Shown here: piece after piece, positions 22,525-35,115 of the stretch | Numbering within the stretch: position 1 is the first letter of the stretch | Layout of the letters: the number at the start of each line of letters is the position of its first letter | Origin: Tubulanus polymorphus | Lineage: Eukaryota; Nemertea; Palaeonemertea; Tubulaniformes; Tubulanidae | Length of the DNA stretch: 64,000 nucleotides | Reading direction: 5' to 3' | Assembly: GCF_964204645.1 (NCBI RefSeq) | Contig: NC_134032.1 | Span: 15,558,275 to 15,622,274 of the forward strand | Notes under the pieces: generated by a model | Told to the model about the DNA's origin: nothing | Seen by the model: the letters and a program-made list of their open reading frames with translations, nothing else | Databases searched by the model: none | Made by a program: the position numbers and the translations under genes

Positions 22525-23585
22525 TATTTTTCTTCCCGCCGTCTCGCAAAGACAGAAACGAGTTTAACTCAGAAAAGGAAGAACCCGAATGGATTCAATT
22601 TGATTTATACGTGTGGTCAGGTTTGGGTTCGGATCCCGAGGCACCGAGCACAGTGTATTTCAATGTGACCATTTTGTCACCTTGCGTCGCTGATTCAGAA
22701 TAAGTTGCCAAAGTGAGATTAGAAATAAATCAGCGATTTAAATCATTTAGAAATCAACAAATAAAAAATCTGGATTTCATGAATCCAATGAAAACCAATT
22801 CTAGACTTCGTGATTGAACAAATGAATTTTGACAGTTATTACATAAGAAAAAGGTTTAGAAATATTGAGCCATTTGACAACCACACATTGAATCATGTAT
22901 TTAATCAGAAATCACTCAAAACAGTCAAAAGTTCTCATCGACAACTGGTCAAATTGTTATCTTTACTTCACATCTATAGAATTTGAGGTTTTCAAAATCA
23001 AGGAGAATTCAAACCTCTGAAAAAATTCATATCAGCAATTTTTAGGTGTAATTTATCATTGCTTACCTTCTGTAGCGCATGGATGTCAAATTTATCAGTC
23101 TCACACAGATCATCTCCTTGGATGTTGAGTTCACCAGACAGTGTCTCACTGGGGGTAGATTCTGCAGCACTTGGATGTTGAGTTTACCAGACAGTGTCTC
23201 ACTGGGGGTAGATTCTGCAGCACTTGGATGTTGAGTTCACCAGACAGTTTCTCACTGGGAGTAGATTCTGCAACACTTGGATGTTGAGTTCACCAGACAG
23301 TGTCTCACTGGGGGTAGATTCTGCAGCACTTGGATAGTTTAACCCTGGGCTGAAGGCTGTAAAGGTAAAATTCCACGATTGAAATATCTAGTAAATCTCA
23401 TGATTTTATCCAATTTCACCGCATACATGCTCACCAGATCTGGAGTCAGCTTATAGGTCTTGGCTGTGGATTAGCGCTTAGTTCAGGCAATATCAACAAC
23501 TGAAATGTGAAAACAGACATTGCTTATATTCCAATTATTTCTCAAGATTTAAAGATGATTTCTATCCTGCACTCATGCTGAGTCA

Positions 23586-24262
23586 AAAAACATTTTTACA
23601 TTAGACACTCGTGAGACTCACGAGTGGCTAATGTAAAAATGTTTTATGACACAGTCTGATTTATGTCAGATTGTAACTGTAGAAGTTTCACTCATTGTTT
23701 CAGTTTAATAGAGATATAACTGATGTACATGTAACATTGACTGTGTAACACTGCTGTCATTTATTCACTTATTCCTCCTCAGTTGGAAGAATGTTTGTTC
23801 TCTCATCTTCATTAGCGATAAGAATCATTCTCATCCGTGCAACTACAACATTGTAACATTTCTACTTATTCACTCATAGAAGGAATGAGTATTATGGCGT
23901 TTGGGTATGGAATGGGGTAGGGCATGGTGTGATTGACATGTTAGTGGAGGATAGGACATTGTGGTAAGGTCAGGTCAGGTTGGATGATGCTGGGTTGTTT
24001 GATGTGGTTGGATTCGATGATGAGTTTAATATAGAACTGGTCGAGGTTGATGTATGTGGTAGTGTACGATGTATAGTTAGGGAGGTGTATGATGATGGAT
24101 TGAAAGGTTGCTGGTAGAGGGCGGTACCATTGTGATGCCGATATAGTTTATGTAGGGTAGGGGCTGGTGTACAGGGTTAAGGATAGGGTAAGGCATGGTC
24201 GGAGTGATGGGAGAGGAAAAGTGTGGGTAATGTGAGGAAGGGTATTTTGGTGTTGTTGAGGT
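23586..24262 (-). repeat. 0.65-kb dispersed repeat, minus-oriented copy
   Basis: Its reverse complement aligns along its length with 27520-28160, for example 'aaccctgtacaccagcccct', 'atggtaccgccctctaccag' and 'cagtcaatgttacatgtaca'. Its outer end is a near-perfect palindrome (23586-23647) with 'cactcgtga' and 'tcacgagtg' at the centre. Frames within both copies are low-complexity Pro/Thr/His-rich and not conserved as proteins. Confidence 0.85.
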
Positions 24263-27200
24263 GAGGATGATTTTGTTCAGATATCTGCACAGATGTTGGG
24301 GTGGGGCTAGGACAGTTGAGGTACGATGAGTGATAGTAGTGCCTCCCTTTAGACATCTCAATGTCTCTAATCCTTTCAAATCAATCCCTTATACCTTACA
24401 GCTATTCACATTTCGAATTTTCCATCATTACCGCGTAAGATAATAATTACTGGCTTTCGATTGAAAACAGCCAGATTTTCACGATTTACCCGAGGATGAA
24501 AATATATCGACATCTACTTTGACACATTTCATTATAGATAGCATCATCGGATAGGATTGGATTGTACATTCATGAGTAGTGGAAGGAGCTATGGATGTGA
24601 TGTCTAAGGCCTATAATGAACTACTAGTTGAAAAGTAGTCGAGGATGTAAATACCACCAGAATCAGATGATCTGGAATAAGCTATGAATGTGATTCATTT
24701 GAGATAAAATCTATAGGAAGAACAGACATAAAGAATTATAGACTAAAATCAATCAGATGATCTCAAACTAAAGCTAAAACAAGTTAGATATTTTAGTCCT
24801 ATCTCTCCATGCCTCCCGTTCACTCAAACTACTCCTCCATTCCATGAAATACTAGGAGACGATACCTGGAAGATATTGAACATTAAGACACCATCAAAAC
24901 AATGATAAATCAGTAACAGTATTTTGAATGTGTGTCACATTTTAACAAGTGAATGATTCATGAAGCAAATGACAACAAATCTTCAGGGATGGGTTTCATA
25001 GTTGTGGAACAGTAAAATAGTCCCTGGGAAAATTTTGAAATTATTCAGTTATAACCATGGTTTTAACTTTGATTCTCAGTCAATAACACTGGGCCCAAAT
25101 CTCAGATAGAATAGTTTTTACCCTACTACCAGCTTGGAAACAGCAAACCGTCGAGAAATAGACTCTGAACCCACAATAAATTCAGTTTGTAAATTCAAGG
25201 TTTACTGTAAAAATATTTCTTATATTTATCACTAAACACCCAGTGGTACTTGAAACTCACCGCCTCCTCTCTCTCACACTATCTTTCTCCCACACTAGCC
25301 ATTTTTTGTGAACATTTTTAAGCACATGAGGTAGGTATAGACCACTGCCCGCTCTCTAGGCCAGCAGGGGACTTTCCTCTGGACCCCACTTTTGTGCTTG
25401 GTGGCTTTAAGCTCACCTTTTCTTGAGTCGAGGTAGGAATAGACCACTGCCTACCCGCTAGGCAGACAGTGGACTAAACCTTCGAATTGCTCTCGGACCC
25501 CACTCTTTATATATTTTTTTCTTTTCTTTTTGAGTCGAGGTAGGAATAGACCACTGGACTAAACCCCCCACTCTTCATGTTCTTCATTTTCTTTCTTTTT
25601 CTTATGGCTATCTCTCCTGGCTATGTACCAGTACCACCCAGCAGTAAGTGTATATATAGGAAATATAGTAATTGAACTGGGTTTAAATCCATCTCAATCA
25701 GTGCTTTTAAAACCAGTAGTAGGGCAACAGTTTACTATAGTCAATCAGAATCATATCACTGCTCATTGTTAAATCATGTGTGCCATTTGTTCCATGAAAC
25801 AAGTTTCAATTCCTCAATGAATCGATGAATTCAATCTTCAATTGCATCATTCTCGATGTATCTCATGAAGAGATTTTGGAATAGCTAGCGCGGGAAGGAG
25901 GTCGAGAAGGTAAGGCTAGGTACGATACTGAAACCTGGCAGGAACCTAAATAATGTTTTTGTTTACCCTTGTATCGTATCCATCTACGGAGATGTAACGA
26001 TTAAGAGGTGACATTGAAATAACGCGCACTCACCGGGGATCAAACCCAGGTCTCGTTCATAGAAAGCAAACGTGCTAACCAGTAGATCAATAGTCCACTT
26101 GACCAGTGTTTTTATATCTAATTTGTCTTATACACATAACACGGTTACTTCGAAGCGCAACAGAACTGCTGAATATGCATATATTTTCTAATAAGACCTG
26201 TGCAGTCAACAGGACAGGCTGTCTATACGGGCTTAGAAACATTTAAATATCGAAATTTGAAATATGTGTCTGCTTAAGAAAATACAAATACAAGTGAGTA
26301 TTTTCAGTATACATGTATTTTGAGTGAAACCAATTTCAAAAATACCAATCACTCAAAATGATAGGCTATTCCACACGCGCTTGTATTGAATAAAATACCT
26401 GTGTCACTCCAACTCGAACTCCAAATCCAACTCCAACTACTCATGAACTTTAAATAGATGAATCTTTATAGCTATTTATTTCAGAAATGTGTCCCTGTAA
26501 TTTGTCTCAATTTTCTCATCTTGTCAACAATAGCTTTCGTCAGAATCTATTGAAAAGCCAAAATCGCTGGCTCCAACTTGTGAAATCCTTTAATACCCAA
26601 ATATCTCACTTAGTTTATCAAAAAGGTAACAATAGTCGAAAATGTTACGTGTGATATTGTAAATAATGCATCAAACGACCTGTGATACAACAAGCACCAG
26701 GCTATAGACTCAACAGCACCAGGCTATAGACTCAGTATATAAACTCACAGGACCGGCAGGATTGGTCAGACGATCTTCGCTCATTAAGTTCTGTATTTGA
26801 ATCGATTTCAAAAATATCCAAAAACGATGTAAAAAACCGTCAAAGTGATGACAAACTATCGGGTCGATAATCAACATAATAAACCTGTTCATTGCACCAT
26901 CTGGTGATGTTTAACAAAATCAATCAATCATCTCAATTTTCAATGTCAAATGAAGCTGTTTGTTACAGATATAAATTGATTTCATATTTGCTTTGCTGAA
27001 CTGTATTTTACACTCTTGGTTTTTTGCGTCTCTGCGCATCAAATCTATCAGTCGTTACTTGGCTAAATTATGAGCTTTCAAAATTCAGTTCCACTTTGCA
27101 GGATGGTCTGCCGAGTGACCAATAGTAAAAATAATAGATCCACCAGACCGAAGCACGTGCCCTAAATCCCATTAGCTGCCAACATAAACCTTGTCCTGTC

Positions 27201-27519
27201 CTACCACCACCTGTGCCATCACATCCAGACAAATCAGAAATAGATTCACTGTCCACAGTGACAGCTTCAACGTCTGAGCTTACATCGTCAGTGAAGTCCT
27301 TTCAACCAATCATCAGAATTCTACCAAATTCACCCAAATTTCAAAACTAAGGGTCCATGGACACCATGCCAACTGTGAAATTCTTGACAATCTGACAATT
27401 CAATATCATACGCATTATGAAAAATTTAAAACTTTCTCAAATAACTGTATTCCGTTTGCAGACAGATTGACAACGGATGAAAAGTGAACGCAACAGCCCG
27501 CTGGGACTTAAAGCCCAAG
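24263..27519. other. Spacer between the inverted repeat copies, no confirmed gene
   Basis: AT-rich. At 25320-25570 three imperfect copies of 'gaggtaggaatagaccactg' occur. At about 26030-26110 there is a tRNA-like sequence on the minus strand. On the minus strand 27068-27300 has an open frame of about 77 codons with an acidic start (DDVSSDVEAVTVDSESISDL) that looks exon-like but has no identifiable partner exon. Confidence 0.4.
26030..26110 (-). mobile_element. tRNA-like SINE or tRNA pseudogene
   Basis: Reverse complement shows 'ctactggttagcacgttt' (A-box-like) and 'gggtttgatcccc' (B-box-like). An anticodon arm with TTC can be drawn, but wobble pairs and a pyrimidine at position 37 argue against a functional tRNA-Glu. 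Confidence 0.5.
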
Positions 27520-28160
27520 TGGACTGAAATACCCTTTCCCACATTAACCACACTTTTTCTCTACCATCACTCCGACCATGCCTTACTCCTTAACCCTGTA
27601 CACCAGCCCCTACCCTACATAAACCAAACCAGCATCACTATGGTACCGCCCTCTACCAGCAACCTTTCAATCCGTTATCATCATACACCCTCCTGAACAT
27701 ACACACCGTACACTACCACATACACCACTTACCCCCAAACAGTTCTATATTAAACTCATCATCTTATACAACCACATCAAATAACCCAGCATCGTCCAAC
27801 TGACCTTACTGTATCACATTACCCTATCCTACCCTAACTGTCAACTACACCATACCCTGCCCCATTCCATACCCAAACCTCATACTACACATTCCCTCTA
27901 GGATTAGATAAGTAGAAATGTTACGAGCTATAGTTACACGGATGGCAATGATTCTTATTGCTTATGAAGATGAAAGAACAAACATTCCTTCCAATTGAGG
28001 AGGAATAAGTTAACAAATGACTGCAGTGTTACACAGTCAATGTTACATGTACATCAGTTATATTTCAATTAGACTGAAACAATGAGTGAAACTTCTACAG
28101 TAACAATCTGACACAAATCAGATTGTGTCGTAGGCCTAAAACATTTTTACAATAGAAAAC
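27520..28160 (+). repeat. 0.65-kb dispersed repeat, plus-oriented copy
   Basis: Inverted partner of 23586-24262. It starts near 'aataccctttcccacatt' and ends near 'aaaacatttttacaatag'. Divergence is modest, with small indels. Confidence 0.85.
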
Positions 28161-28204
28161 ATTCTACAGCTTTTCTATTTTCTATGTGAATACAAATCTA
28201 CTTA

Positions 28205-28385
28205 TCTTGTTTCTCTGCTATGCTTGTGATGCTGCTCTTGTTACTCCTATGATGCTGCTCTTGTTACTCATATGATGCTGATTTTGCTGCTCCTATGATG
28301 CTGCTCTTGCTGCTCCTATGATGCTGATTTTGCTGCTCCTATGATGCTCCTACTGCTCTGGCATTACACGCTGCTCCTAAAAATG
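28205..28385. repeat. Imperfect (gctcctatgatgct) tandem repeat
   Basis: 'ctcctatgatgctgctcttg' and variants recur every 21-24 bp. No gene. Confidence 0.65.
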
Positions 28386-28890
28386 CTCCACCGTTGCCCG
28401 AATAGTATTTCAAGCCGCGATGATAGTACGTGACATGACACCTGAAACAGAGAATATAATTTGATTTCACATCTGTTGATTGTAGACTATTCACACATCA
28501 CATACATCAGTTATAGACAATTGAATGAATCAGAAGAACCTTGGTTCATTCAGTGGTTCATTCAGTGGTTTCATTCAGGTTATCATCAATTCAAAAGAAA
28601 GAGAATTAGCTAGAATTGTGATACAGGGAACACTCGGATATCAGACATGTTCAACGTGGCATTTGGAAACATTTATGATAACCGCACGTTTCCTGTAACG
28701 TTCTCGTGACTCTGCTATACCTAAAATCAATAGCGTTTGATTGCTGCCCATTGGAACACTCGGGTATCAGACGTGTTTTACTCACAATTCAGGGGGTGAA
28801 ATTGATTCAATATTTCAATCATGAAACTAAACCACATCTACACCCGCCCCAGCTATTTGACCTCGCTTCCCCGACCCCTCCTCACTTGCC

Positions 28891-29193
28891 AGTGTTTGAT
28901 TGCTGCCCGCTGAAGCTCACGTCAACCCAAACCCGGCCGCAAACCGTGTATTGGTCTATTGCATTGCCCACGATTTCGACAGGTTCCCGCTTAATGCCCA
29001 CCAGTCTATATATTAGGCCAAACAGATGCATGGTACTTAAAGAGCAAACGTAAAAACAATGCTTCTGATTGGCTAGATATATAGACTGGTGGGCGCTGAG
29101 CGTTAACCTGTCCGCCCAAGAAATCGTGGGCGATGCAATGCACCAATGAAGGGGTTGTGTTGGCGTGAGCTTTGGTGGGAGGCAATTCACTGG
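28891..29193. mobile_element. MITE with arms of about 115 bp
   Basis: The left arm includes 'attgcattgcccacgatttc' and 'cccaccagtctatatat'. The right arm carries their reverse complements ('gaaatcgtgggcgatgcaat', 'atatatagactggtgggcg'). Frames on both strands are by-products. Confidence 0.75.
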
Positions 29194-29199
29194 GGCTCG

Positions 29200-30690
29200 T
29201 TAACTGGCTTGGATTTTACTACCAGGTTGTTGATAATCTCGCAAGAATGGCGCTAAATATGAACAGTAAATAAATTCAAAATATGGGCAGCTTCATAAGG
29301 TGGATTTATAGATTAACCTATCTATTCTGTTTTAGTTTCGCTCTTCACAGATTCTCATTTTTTATGTATCTCTTGGTGGACAGATCGACTTCCACGATCT
29401 TCACACAGCAGTCCGTCGAGAGTAAGGGTACGAGAGTTTATATTTGAATTGAATTTGCTCGAATAACACATTTGAACGGCTTTAAATTCTATTTTCGAGT
29501 AGATTTGAAAAAACAAACAGTAACAAATAAATGAGACTTTTTTCACTTACAGTTGCCATTGTGTTCAGAAATCTCAAATTGAACTTTAGAAATCGCTGAT
29601 TTGGTCCAAAAAGTTGGTTATTTATTTACGATCGATCAATAGCCGCCATCTTGAAAATATATGCAAATGAGCAGAATCGGAATCAGGCATATAAAGGCGG
29701 ATCCGGACGTATAGTCGGACGATCTGTCTCCCTCGGGGAAAAAACCTGTAGCAAGTAAAAAGCTTGATTTCTTCTCCAGAGTTGAGCCGAATTGTCGAAC
29801 TTTTCACGATGTGCTATTGAATCATTAATTATCTCATAAACCACCGAACCCCAGACTGACATCAGAAAGCTATGTCCAAAGTGGTTCAAATTGAACTCAC
29901 TAAGCTAAGCCAAAGCTGTTCAAGTAACTTCGGGAGCGTTACCGGAGCCCCAGCAACCTAGGCCAAATTCGGTTTTCGTATCTAGTTGACTAGCTGGTCG
30001 TAAGTAATAACCGAATGCGCTTAATTTCCGAACCATTCCGGACTATAGTTACGACTAACTGACATTCGGTTTCACTTAGTTCGACTAACACCGATAACCG
30101 AAGTTGGCCCTGGCAAGCGAGGATGGCCAATCACAGAATGAGGGTTAGAGAATTATAGAGGTCCTAGATATTGAGTAAAGTAAAAGGAGCGTTCATTAAA
30201 AAGCCAACTTAAATTCCTGATATCCCACTGTCATTTAGAAAAAAGGTCGATAGTATCAACCTTAATTTCCTCAAATCACTTTGTAATCCTCATGAAATGA
30301 GTGTGGTTCATCTGTCAAAGATATTGTGAAGAAAAGGCATGTCACAAGGAATGAGTATGTCATCTTTCTTAAACTAGAGGACCACTGCAGAGGAACTGTG
30401 TGCTGAAATCAAATTCTTAAAATCCAGAACCTGAAAAATCCCTTCATCAAAAACAAAATATTTATGAAATTCAACAATCATTTATTCAAGAACCTTTTAC
30501 AACATTTTTTCACTCTGAGGTTTTGTCACACAAATAAGAATTGAAATTTATCAGAAATGACATTCTTTACAATAAACCATTGTTTTTTATATTTAACATA
30601 AATCAATTCAACTTATGCACAGAAACAAATTACTGCACTGATCAATTGAACATGTCACCTAAAAACAGAAATTCTACCAATTCATGAATT
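29200..30690. other. No gene seen; one fold-back element
   Basis: AT-rich DNA with the ACCGAA fold-back element copy C at 29961-30109. Short frames at 29355-29889 show no recognisable features. Confidence 0.45.
29961..30109. mobile_element. ACCGAA fold-back element, copy C (intact)
   Basis: The left end 'ggccaaattcggttttcg' equals, with two mismatches, the reverse complement of the right end 'cgataaccgaagttggcc'. About 149 bp, non-coding. It is the reference for copies A and B. Confidence 0.7.
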
Positions 30691-30699
30691 ACAACAAAT

Positions 30700-31870
30700 T
30701 TAGGAATTACTTAAACCCAAAGTGACCCAGAAGTTAAAACCTATTGATTTAATATCTGAAACCCAGAGATTAAAACATCAGATTTATACTTGTGAATCAC
30801 CTTATAACAGTTCTTGTGGATCAAGTTCAATAGTTATGAATTATAACTGCTGAACCTGATCGCGGATTATCATTGGAAAACTTGATCCAGATTATTAATT
30901 TGAATCAAGTTTTTCCACCTTTTAATCGGTTTTAACAGAACACAATAGGAACCATTTTTACCTTACCTAAACCTAAAGTGATCCAGAAGTTAAACCTATT
31001 GATTTAATCTCTGAAACCCAGAGATTAAAACATCAGATTTATACTTGTGAATCACCTTAAAACAGTTCTTAATAATTGTGGATTAAGTTCAACAGTTATG
31101 AATTATAACTGTTGAACCTGATCAGAGATTATCATTGGAAAACTTGATTCAAATTATTAATTTGAATCAAGTTTTTCCACCCTTTAATCAGTTTAACAGA
31201 TTACAATAGGAACCATTTTTAACTTACCTAAACCCAAAGTGACCCAGAAGTAAAAACCTATTGATTTAATATCTGAAACCCAGAGATTAAAACATCAGAT
31301 TCACACTTCTGAATCACCCTAAAACAGTTCTTGTGGATCAAGTTCAACAGTTATGAATTATAACTGTTGAACCTGATCAGAGATTATCATTGGAAAACTT
31401 GATTCAAATTATTAATTTGAATCAAGTTTTTCCACCTTTTAATCAGTCTTGACAGAACACAATAGGAACCACTTGTAACTTACCTAAACCTAAAATGATC
31501 CAGAAGTAAAAACCTATTGATTCAATCTCTGAAACCCAGAGATTAAAACATCAGATTTACACTTGTGAATCACCTTAAAACAGTTCTTAATAATCGTGGA
31601 TTAAGTTCAACAGTTATGAATTATAACTGCCAAACTTGATCGCAGATTATGATTGGAAAACTTGATTCAAATAATTTGAATCAAGTTTTTCCACCCTTTA
31701 ATCATTTTTAACTTACCTAAACCTAAAGTGATCCAGAAGTAAAACCTTTTGATTTAATCTCTGAAAACCAGAGATTAAAACATCAGATTTATACTTGTGA
31801 ATCACCTTAAATTCTTAAAAATCTCTGACAGAGTTCAACATTAATGAATTATAACTGTCAAACTTGATCA
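30700..31870. repeat. Tandem array of about five 255-bp units
   Basis: 'ttatacttgtgaatcacctt' recurs near 30784, 31038, 31305, 31559 and 31792. Each unit contains inverted pairs such as 'gaaaacttgattcaaatta' with 'taatttgaatcaagttttt'. Confidence 0.85.
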
Positions 31871-32179
31871 GAGATTTCCTGTAGACGAGTCTAAACACAA
31901 CATAAAATCCTATAAATTTTGTTAACTTCAATATTTTCTATTTTTCATCCATTAATCATGAATTACATGCATCTCATTATTTTCTCATTACAACCTAAAC
32001 TCAATTCATTTACATTCAATCATTTTTTTAGTCTTTTTTTCTAGTCTTTGTTGATTCTGTTGGATGCGAACGAACGAAAGTCACGAATTATACTTAAACA
32101 GTTTCAACACCTTTAAACTCCTTCCACTTGATCCATTACACGATTACACAACACTATTACAACTTCCAATCATTATGAA

Positions 32180-32645
32180 ATTGCGGTTCTCAACACTGAA
32201 TTACACTGGTCCGGTTCATCGTTTAATTGCGGTTCTCGACACTGAATTACACTGGTCCGGTTCATCGTTTAATTGCGGTTCTCGACACTGAATTACACTG
32301 GTCCGGTTCATCGTTTAACTGCGGTTTTCGACACTGAATTACACTGGTCCGGTTCATCATCTAATTGCGGTTCTCGACACTGAATTACACTGGTCCGGTT
32401 CATCGTTTAATTGCGGTTCTCGACACTGAATTACACTGGTCCGGTTCATCGTTTAATTGCGGTTCTCGACACTGAATTACACTGGTCCGGTTCATCGTTT
32501 AACTGCGGTTTTCGACACTGAATTACACTGGTCCGGTTCATCATCTAATTGCGGTTCTCGACACTGAATTACACTGGTCCGGTTCATCATCTAATTGCGG
32601 TTCTCGACACTGAATTACACTGGTCCGGCTTATTAAATTATTGCA
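32180..32645. repeat. 46-bp minisatellite, about 10 units
   Basis: The unit is 'gtttaattgcggttctcgac' plus 'actgaattacactggtccgg' plus 'ttcatc'. Most units differ by one or two bases. Confidence 0.9.
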
Positions 32646-32719
32646 GTCAGCAACAATGAATAACATTGGTCTGGTTTATCGTTTAATTGCGGTCCTCAGT
32701 TGATCCAGTTATAATATCA

Positions 32720-34000
32720 AAGATATTAAGCTGATCCCGTTTATTGTTATCGCAGCAAATTGAAAACTGAAAAGAGAAAATAAACAATAAATAAATAAAG
32801 ATTTCATAGTCAACTTATTTGTAAGAAAACTTACAAGTAAATTTAGCATTTCATGCAAAACCATGAGATAATTACCTAATTTGCTTGTGAGATGAACTCC
32901 ATGTTGACAGTTGTATGAATAATTCATGAATAATCTTTTCGCAGGATTACTTAAATCTTTGCCAAATCAAGTCTTTGTTTTCTTAGTTTCCATTGTAACA
33001 GTTTTCTGACGACTGATATCGGCAAATTGAAAGCTGGAAAGACAAATAAACAACAAATGAAACATGATTTTAAACTCATTTAAACTTAAATGTAAAAATG
33101 CAAAATTATCATTTTATGCAAAATCATAAGACAATTACCTTATTTGCTTGTGCGATGGATTCCATGTTGACAGTTGTATGAACAATTCATGAATAATCTT
33201 TTCGCAGGATTTCTTCAATCTTTGCCAAATCAAGTCTTTGTTTTCTTAGTTTCCATTGTAACAGTTTTCTGACGACTGATCTCGGCAAATTGAAAACTGA
33301 AAAGACAAAATAAACAACAAATGAAACATGATTTTAAACTCATTTAAACTTAAATGTAAAAATGCAAAATTATCATTTTATGCAAAATCATAAGACAATT
33401 ACCTTATTTGCTTGTGCGATGGATTCCATGTTGACAGTTGTATGAACAATTCATGAATAATCTTTTCGCAGGATTTCTTCAATGTTTGCCGAATCAAGTC
33501 TTTGTTTTCTTAGTTTCCATTGTAACAGTTTTCCGATGACTGATCTCAGCAAATTGAAAGCTGAAAAGACAAAATAAACAACAAATGAAACATGATTTTA
33601 AACTCATTTAAACTTAAATGTAAAAATGCTAAATTAGCATTTTATGCAAAATCATGAGATAAATACCTAATTTGCTTGTGAGATGAACTCCATGTTGACA
33701 GTTGTATGAATAATTCATGAATAATCTTTTCGCAGGATTACTTAAATCTTTGCCAAATCAAGTCTTTGTTTTCTTAGTTTCCATTGTAACAGTTTTCTGA
33801 CGACTGATCTCGGCAAATTGAAAGCTGAAAAGACAAAATAAACAACAAATGAAACATGATTTTAAACTCATTTAAGCTTAAATGTAAAAATGCAAAATTA
33901 TCATTTTATGCAAAATCATGAGATAAATACCTAATTTGCTTGTGAGATGAACTCCATGTTGACAGTTGTATGAACAATTCTAGAGTTGAGTGTGGTTGGT
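32720..34000 (-). repeat. 264-bp tandem repeat, five units, exon-like on the minus strand
   Basis: 'atgttgacagttgtatgaa' starts at 32901, 33164, 33428, 33692 and 33956. On the minus strand each unit offers 'tttgtcttttcag' as an acceptor and units 2 and 3 offer ATGGAATCCATCGCACAAGC followed by AAATAAG|gtaatt. In units with 'aaattag' a stop replaces the donor. Whether this is a repeated exon or a satellite is undecided. Confidence 0.7.
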
Positions 34001-34113
34001 TTCCGAGTTGTGGATTTCGTTTCAGTAATTAACAGAGCTGATAAATAACTGGTTACTGCTTCCTCTGATGTTGTCGCTGGTTCTGTCGTCTTCCTGTCGT
34101 TTCGTTGATACAA
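33931..34113 (-). CDS. Thr-rich 60-codon frame at the edge of the 264-bp array (doubtful)
   Basis: It begins MYQRNDRKTTEPATTSEEAV and ends VHTTVNMEFISQAN, running from unique sequence into the last repeat unit. Composition resembles a Thr/Ser-rich linker. No partner exon or family is recognised. Confidence 0.2.
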   Translation of the reverse strand: MYQRNDRKTTEPATTSEEAVTSYLSALLITETKSTTRKPTTLNSRIVHTTVNMEFISQAN

Positions 34114-34377
34114 TATACTTTTTTTACAATATACTTTTTTTCTTACATCTATATTTTTTTCTTACATGATTTTCGATTTTCATTTTTCTTACGAACAATT
34201 ATTCACTCTTTTTTAACCAACATCTAATTTCTTTAGATTAATAGAAAAAAAGGTTTTAATTCTAATAATCAAGATGTCAAGTCAGACACTTCTATATTAA
34301 ACACTGGCAAATCGATTATAACCAATGCAGAGTGAATGATGGCAGTAACTCCAGTTGAATGAAGACTCAGAGAGCTG

Positions 34378-34713
34378 ATGAGGACCTCAATAGTCCGAAA
34401 CTATTTGAATTTAAGATGGCTACTTAAAAGCAATGAGACGTTGAACAGCTCAAACGATACTACTGTGGTACGACACTGTCAACATCTGCGGCAGAAGAGA
34501 TCGAAATTGTGCCGAAGCATGACAGTAACCGACGCAGCAACGGCTCTTCGAGCAGCGAGGTCTAAAACGAAAGTTACGGAAGTTTCAGTCGACAAAATTT
34601 CCAACAAGATGCCTAGTCGAACAAGCGGGTCCAGAGCCAAACCTGGACAAGCGCTAACTAGGGATCCCTTCAAACCTTTTCATGGTCCTCCTGTACGGAG
34701 GATATATTTATGA
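34378..34713 (+). CDS. Hypothetical 111-aa basic protein (doubtful)
   Basis: ATG at 34378, stop at 34711-34713. Basic, with ARSKTKVTEVSVDKISNK and SRTSGSRAKPG. The base composition is higher in GC than the surroundings. It is not flanked by recognisable splice sites and matches no family known to me; chance is a real alternative. Confidence 0.25.
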   Translation: MRTSIVRNYLNLRWLLKSNETLNSSNDTTVVRHCQHLRQKRSKLCRSMTVTDAATALRAARSKTKVTEVSVDKISNKMPSRTSGSRAKPGQALTRDPFKPFHGPPVRRIYL

Positions 34714-34889
34714 CAATTCATCGCGGCAAGCACGAACATAAACAAAGCTTCAATCACGCGCGTCGCGTATCAAATATTCAAATTCAGCGGAGAAATACGA
34801 TTACAAATTTCACGCTGCGATCGCCGTTCTACAGAGTGATAAGACGGTGTCGTTGAAAAGCACGAGTAAAACGGTTACTATGTCTGAAT

Positions 34890-35115
34890 GTTTCTCATTG
34901 ATAAGCCCAAGGGGGCTGCGCGTATGATGGATTGATAAGCCCACTGGGGCTGCGAATATGATAGACTGGTAAGCGCAAGGTGGCTGCACGTATGATGGAT
35001 TGGTAAGCCCACTGGGGCTGCGTGTATGATGGACTGATAAGCCCACAGAGGCTGCGCGTATGATGGACTGATAAGCCCACAGAGGCTGCGCGTATGATGG
35101 ACTGATAAGCCCATG
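34890..35115. repeat. 34-bp minisatellite, about 7 units
   Basis: 'gataagcccacagaggctgc' with 'gcgtatgatggact' is repeated. Frames across it are by-products. Confidence 0.85.

Larger units (their letters stand above)
19436..23336. repeat. 1.92-kb tandem duplication built on a 53-bp minisatellite
   Basis: Units 'cttggatgttgagttcacca' with 'gacagtgtctcactgggggt' repeat every 53 bp (19544, 19597 and so on). Three minisatellite blocks (about 19436-19900, 21200-21822, 23119-23336) alternate with two single-copy segments (about 19905-21197 and 21824-23117) that look identical by eye at an offset of 1919-1920 bp. Confidence 0.9.

Noticed and set aside
27484-27696. Pro/His/Thr-rich frames at 27484-27696 and 24077-24379
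   Set aside because: They are similar only because the DNA is an inverted repeat; stops and indels between the copies do not respect the frame.
28706-29190. Overlapping 115- and 102-codon frames on opposite strands
   Set aside because: Both come from a palindromic MITE, which makes the two strands read alike.
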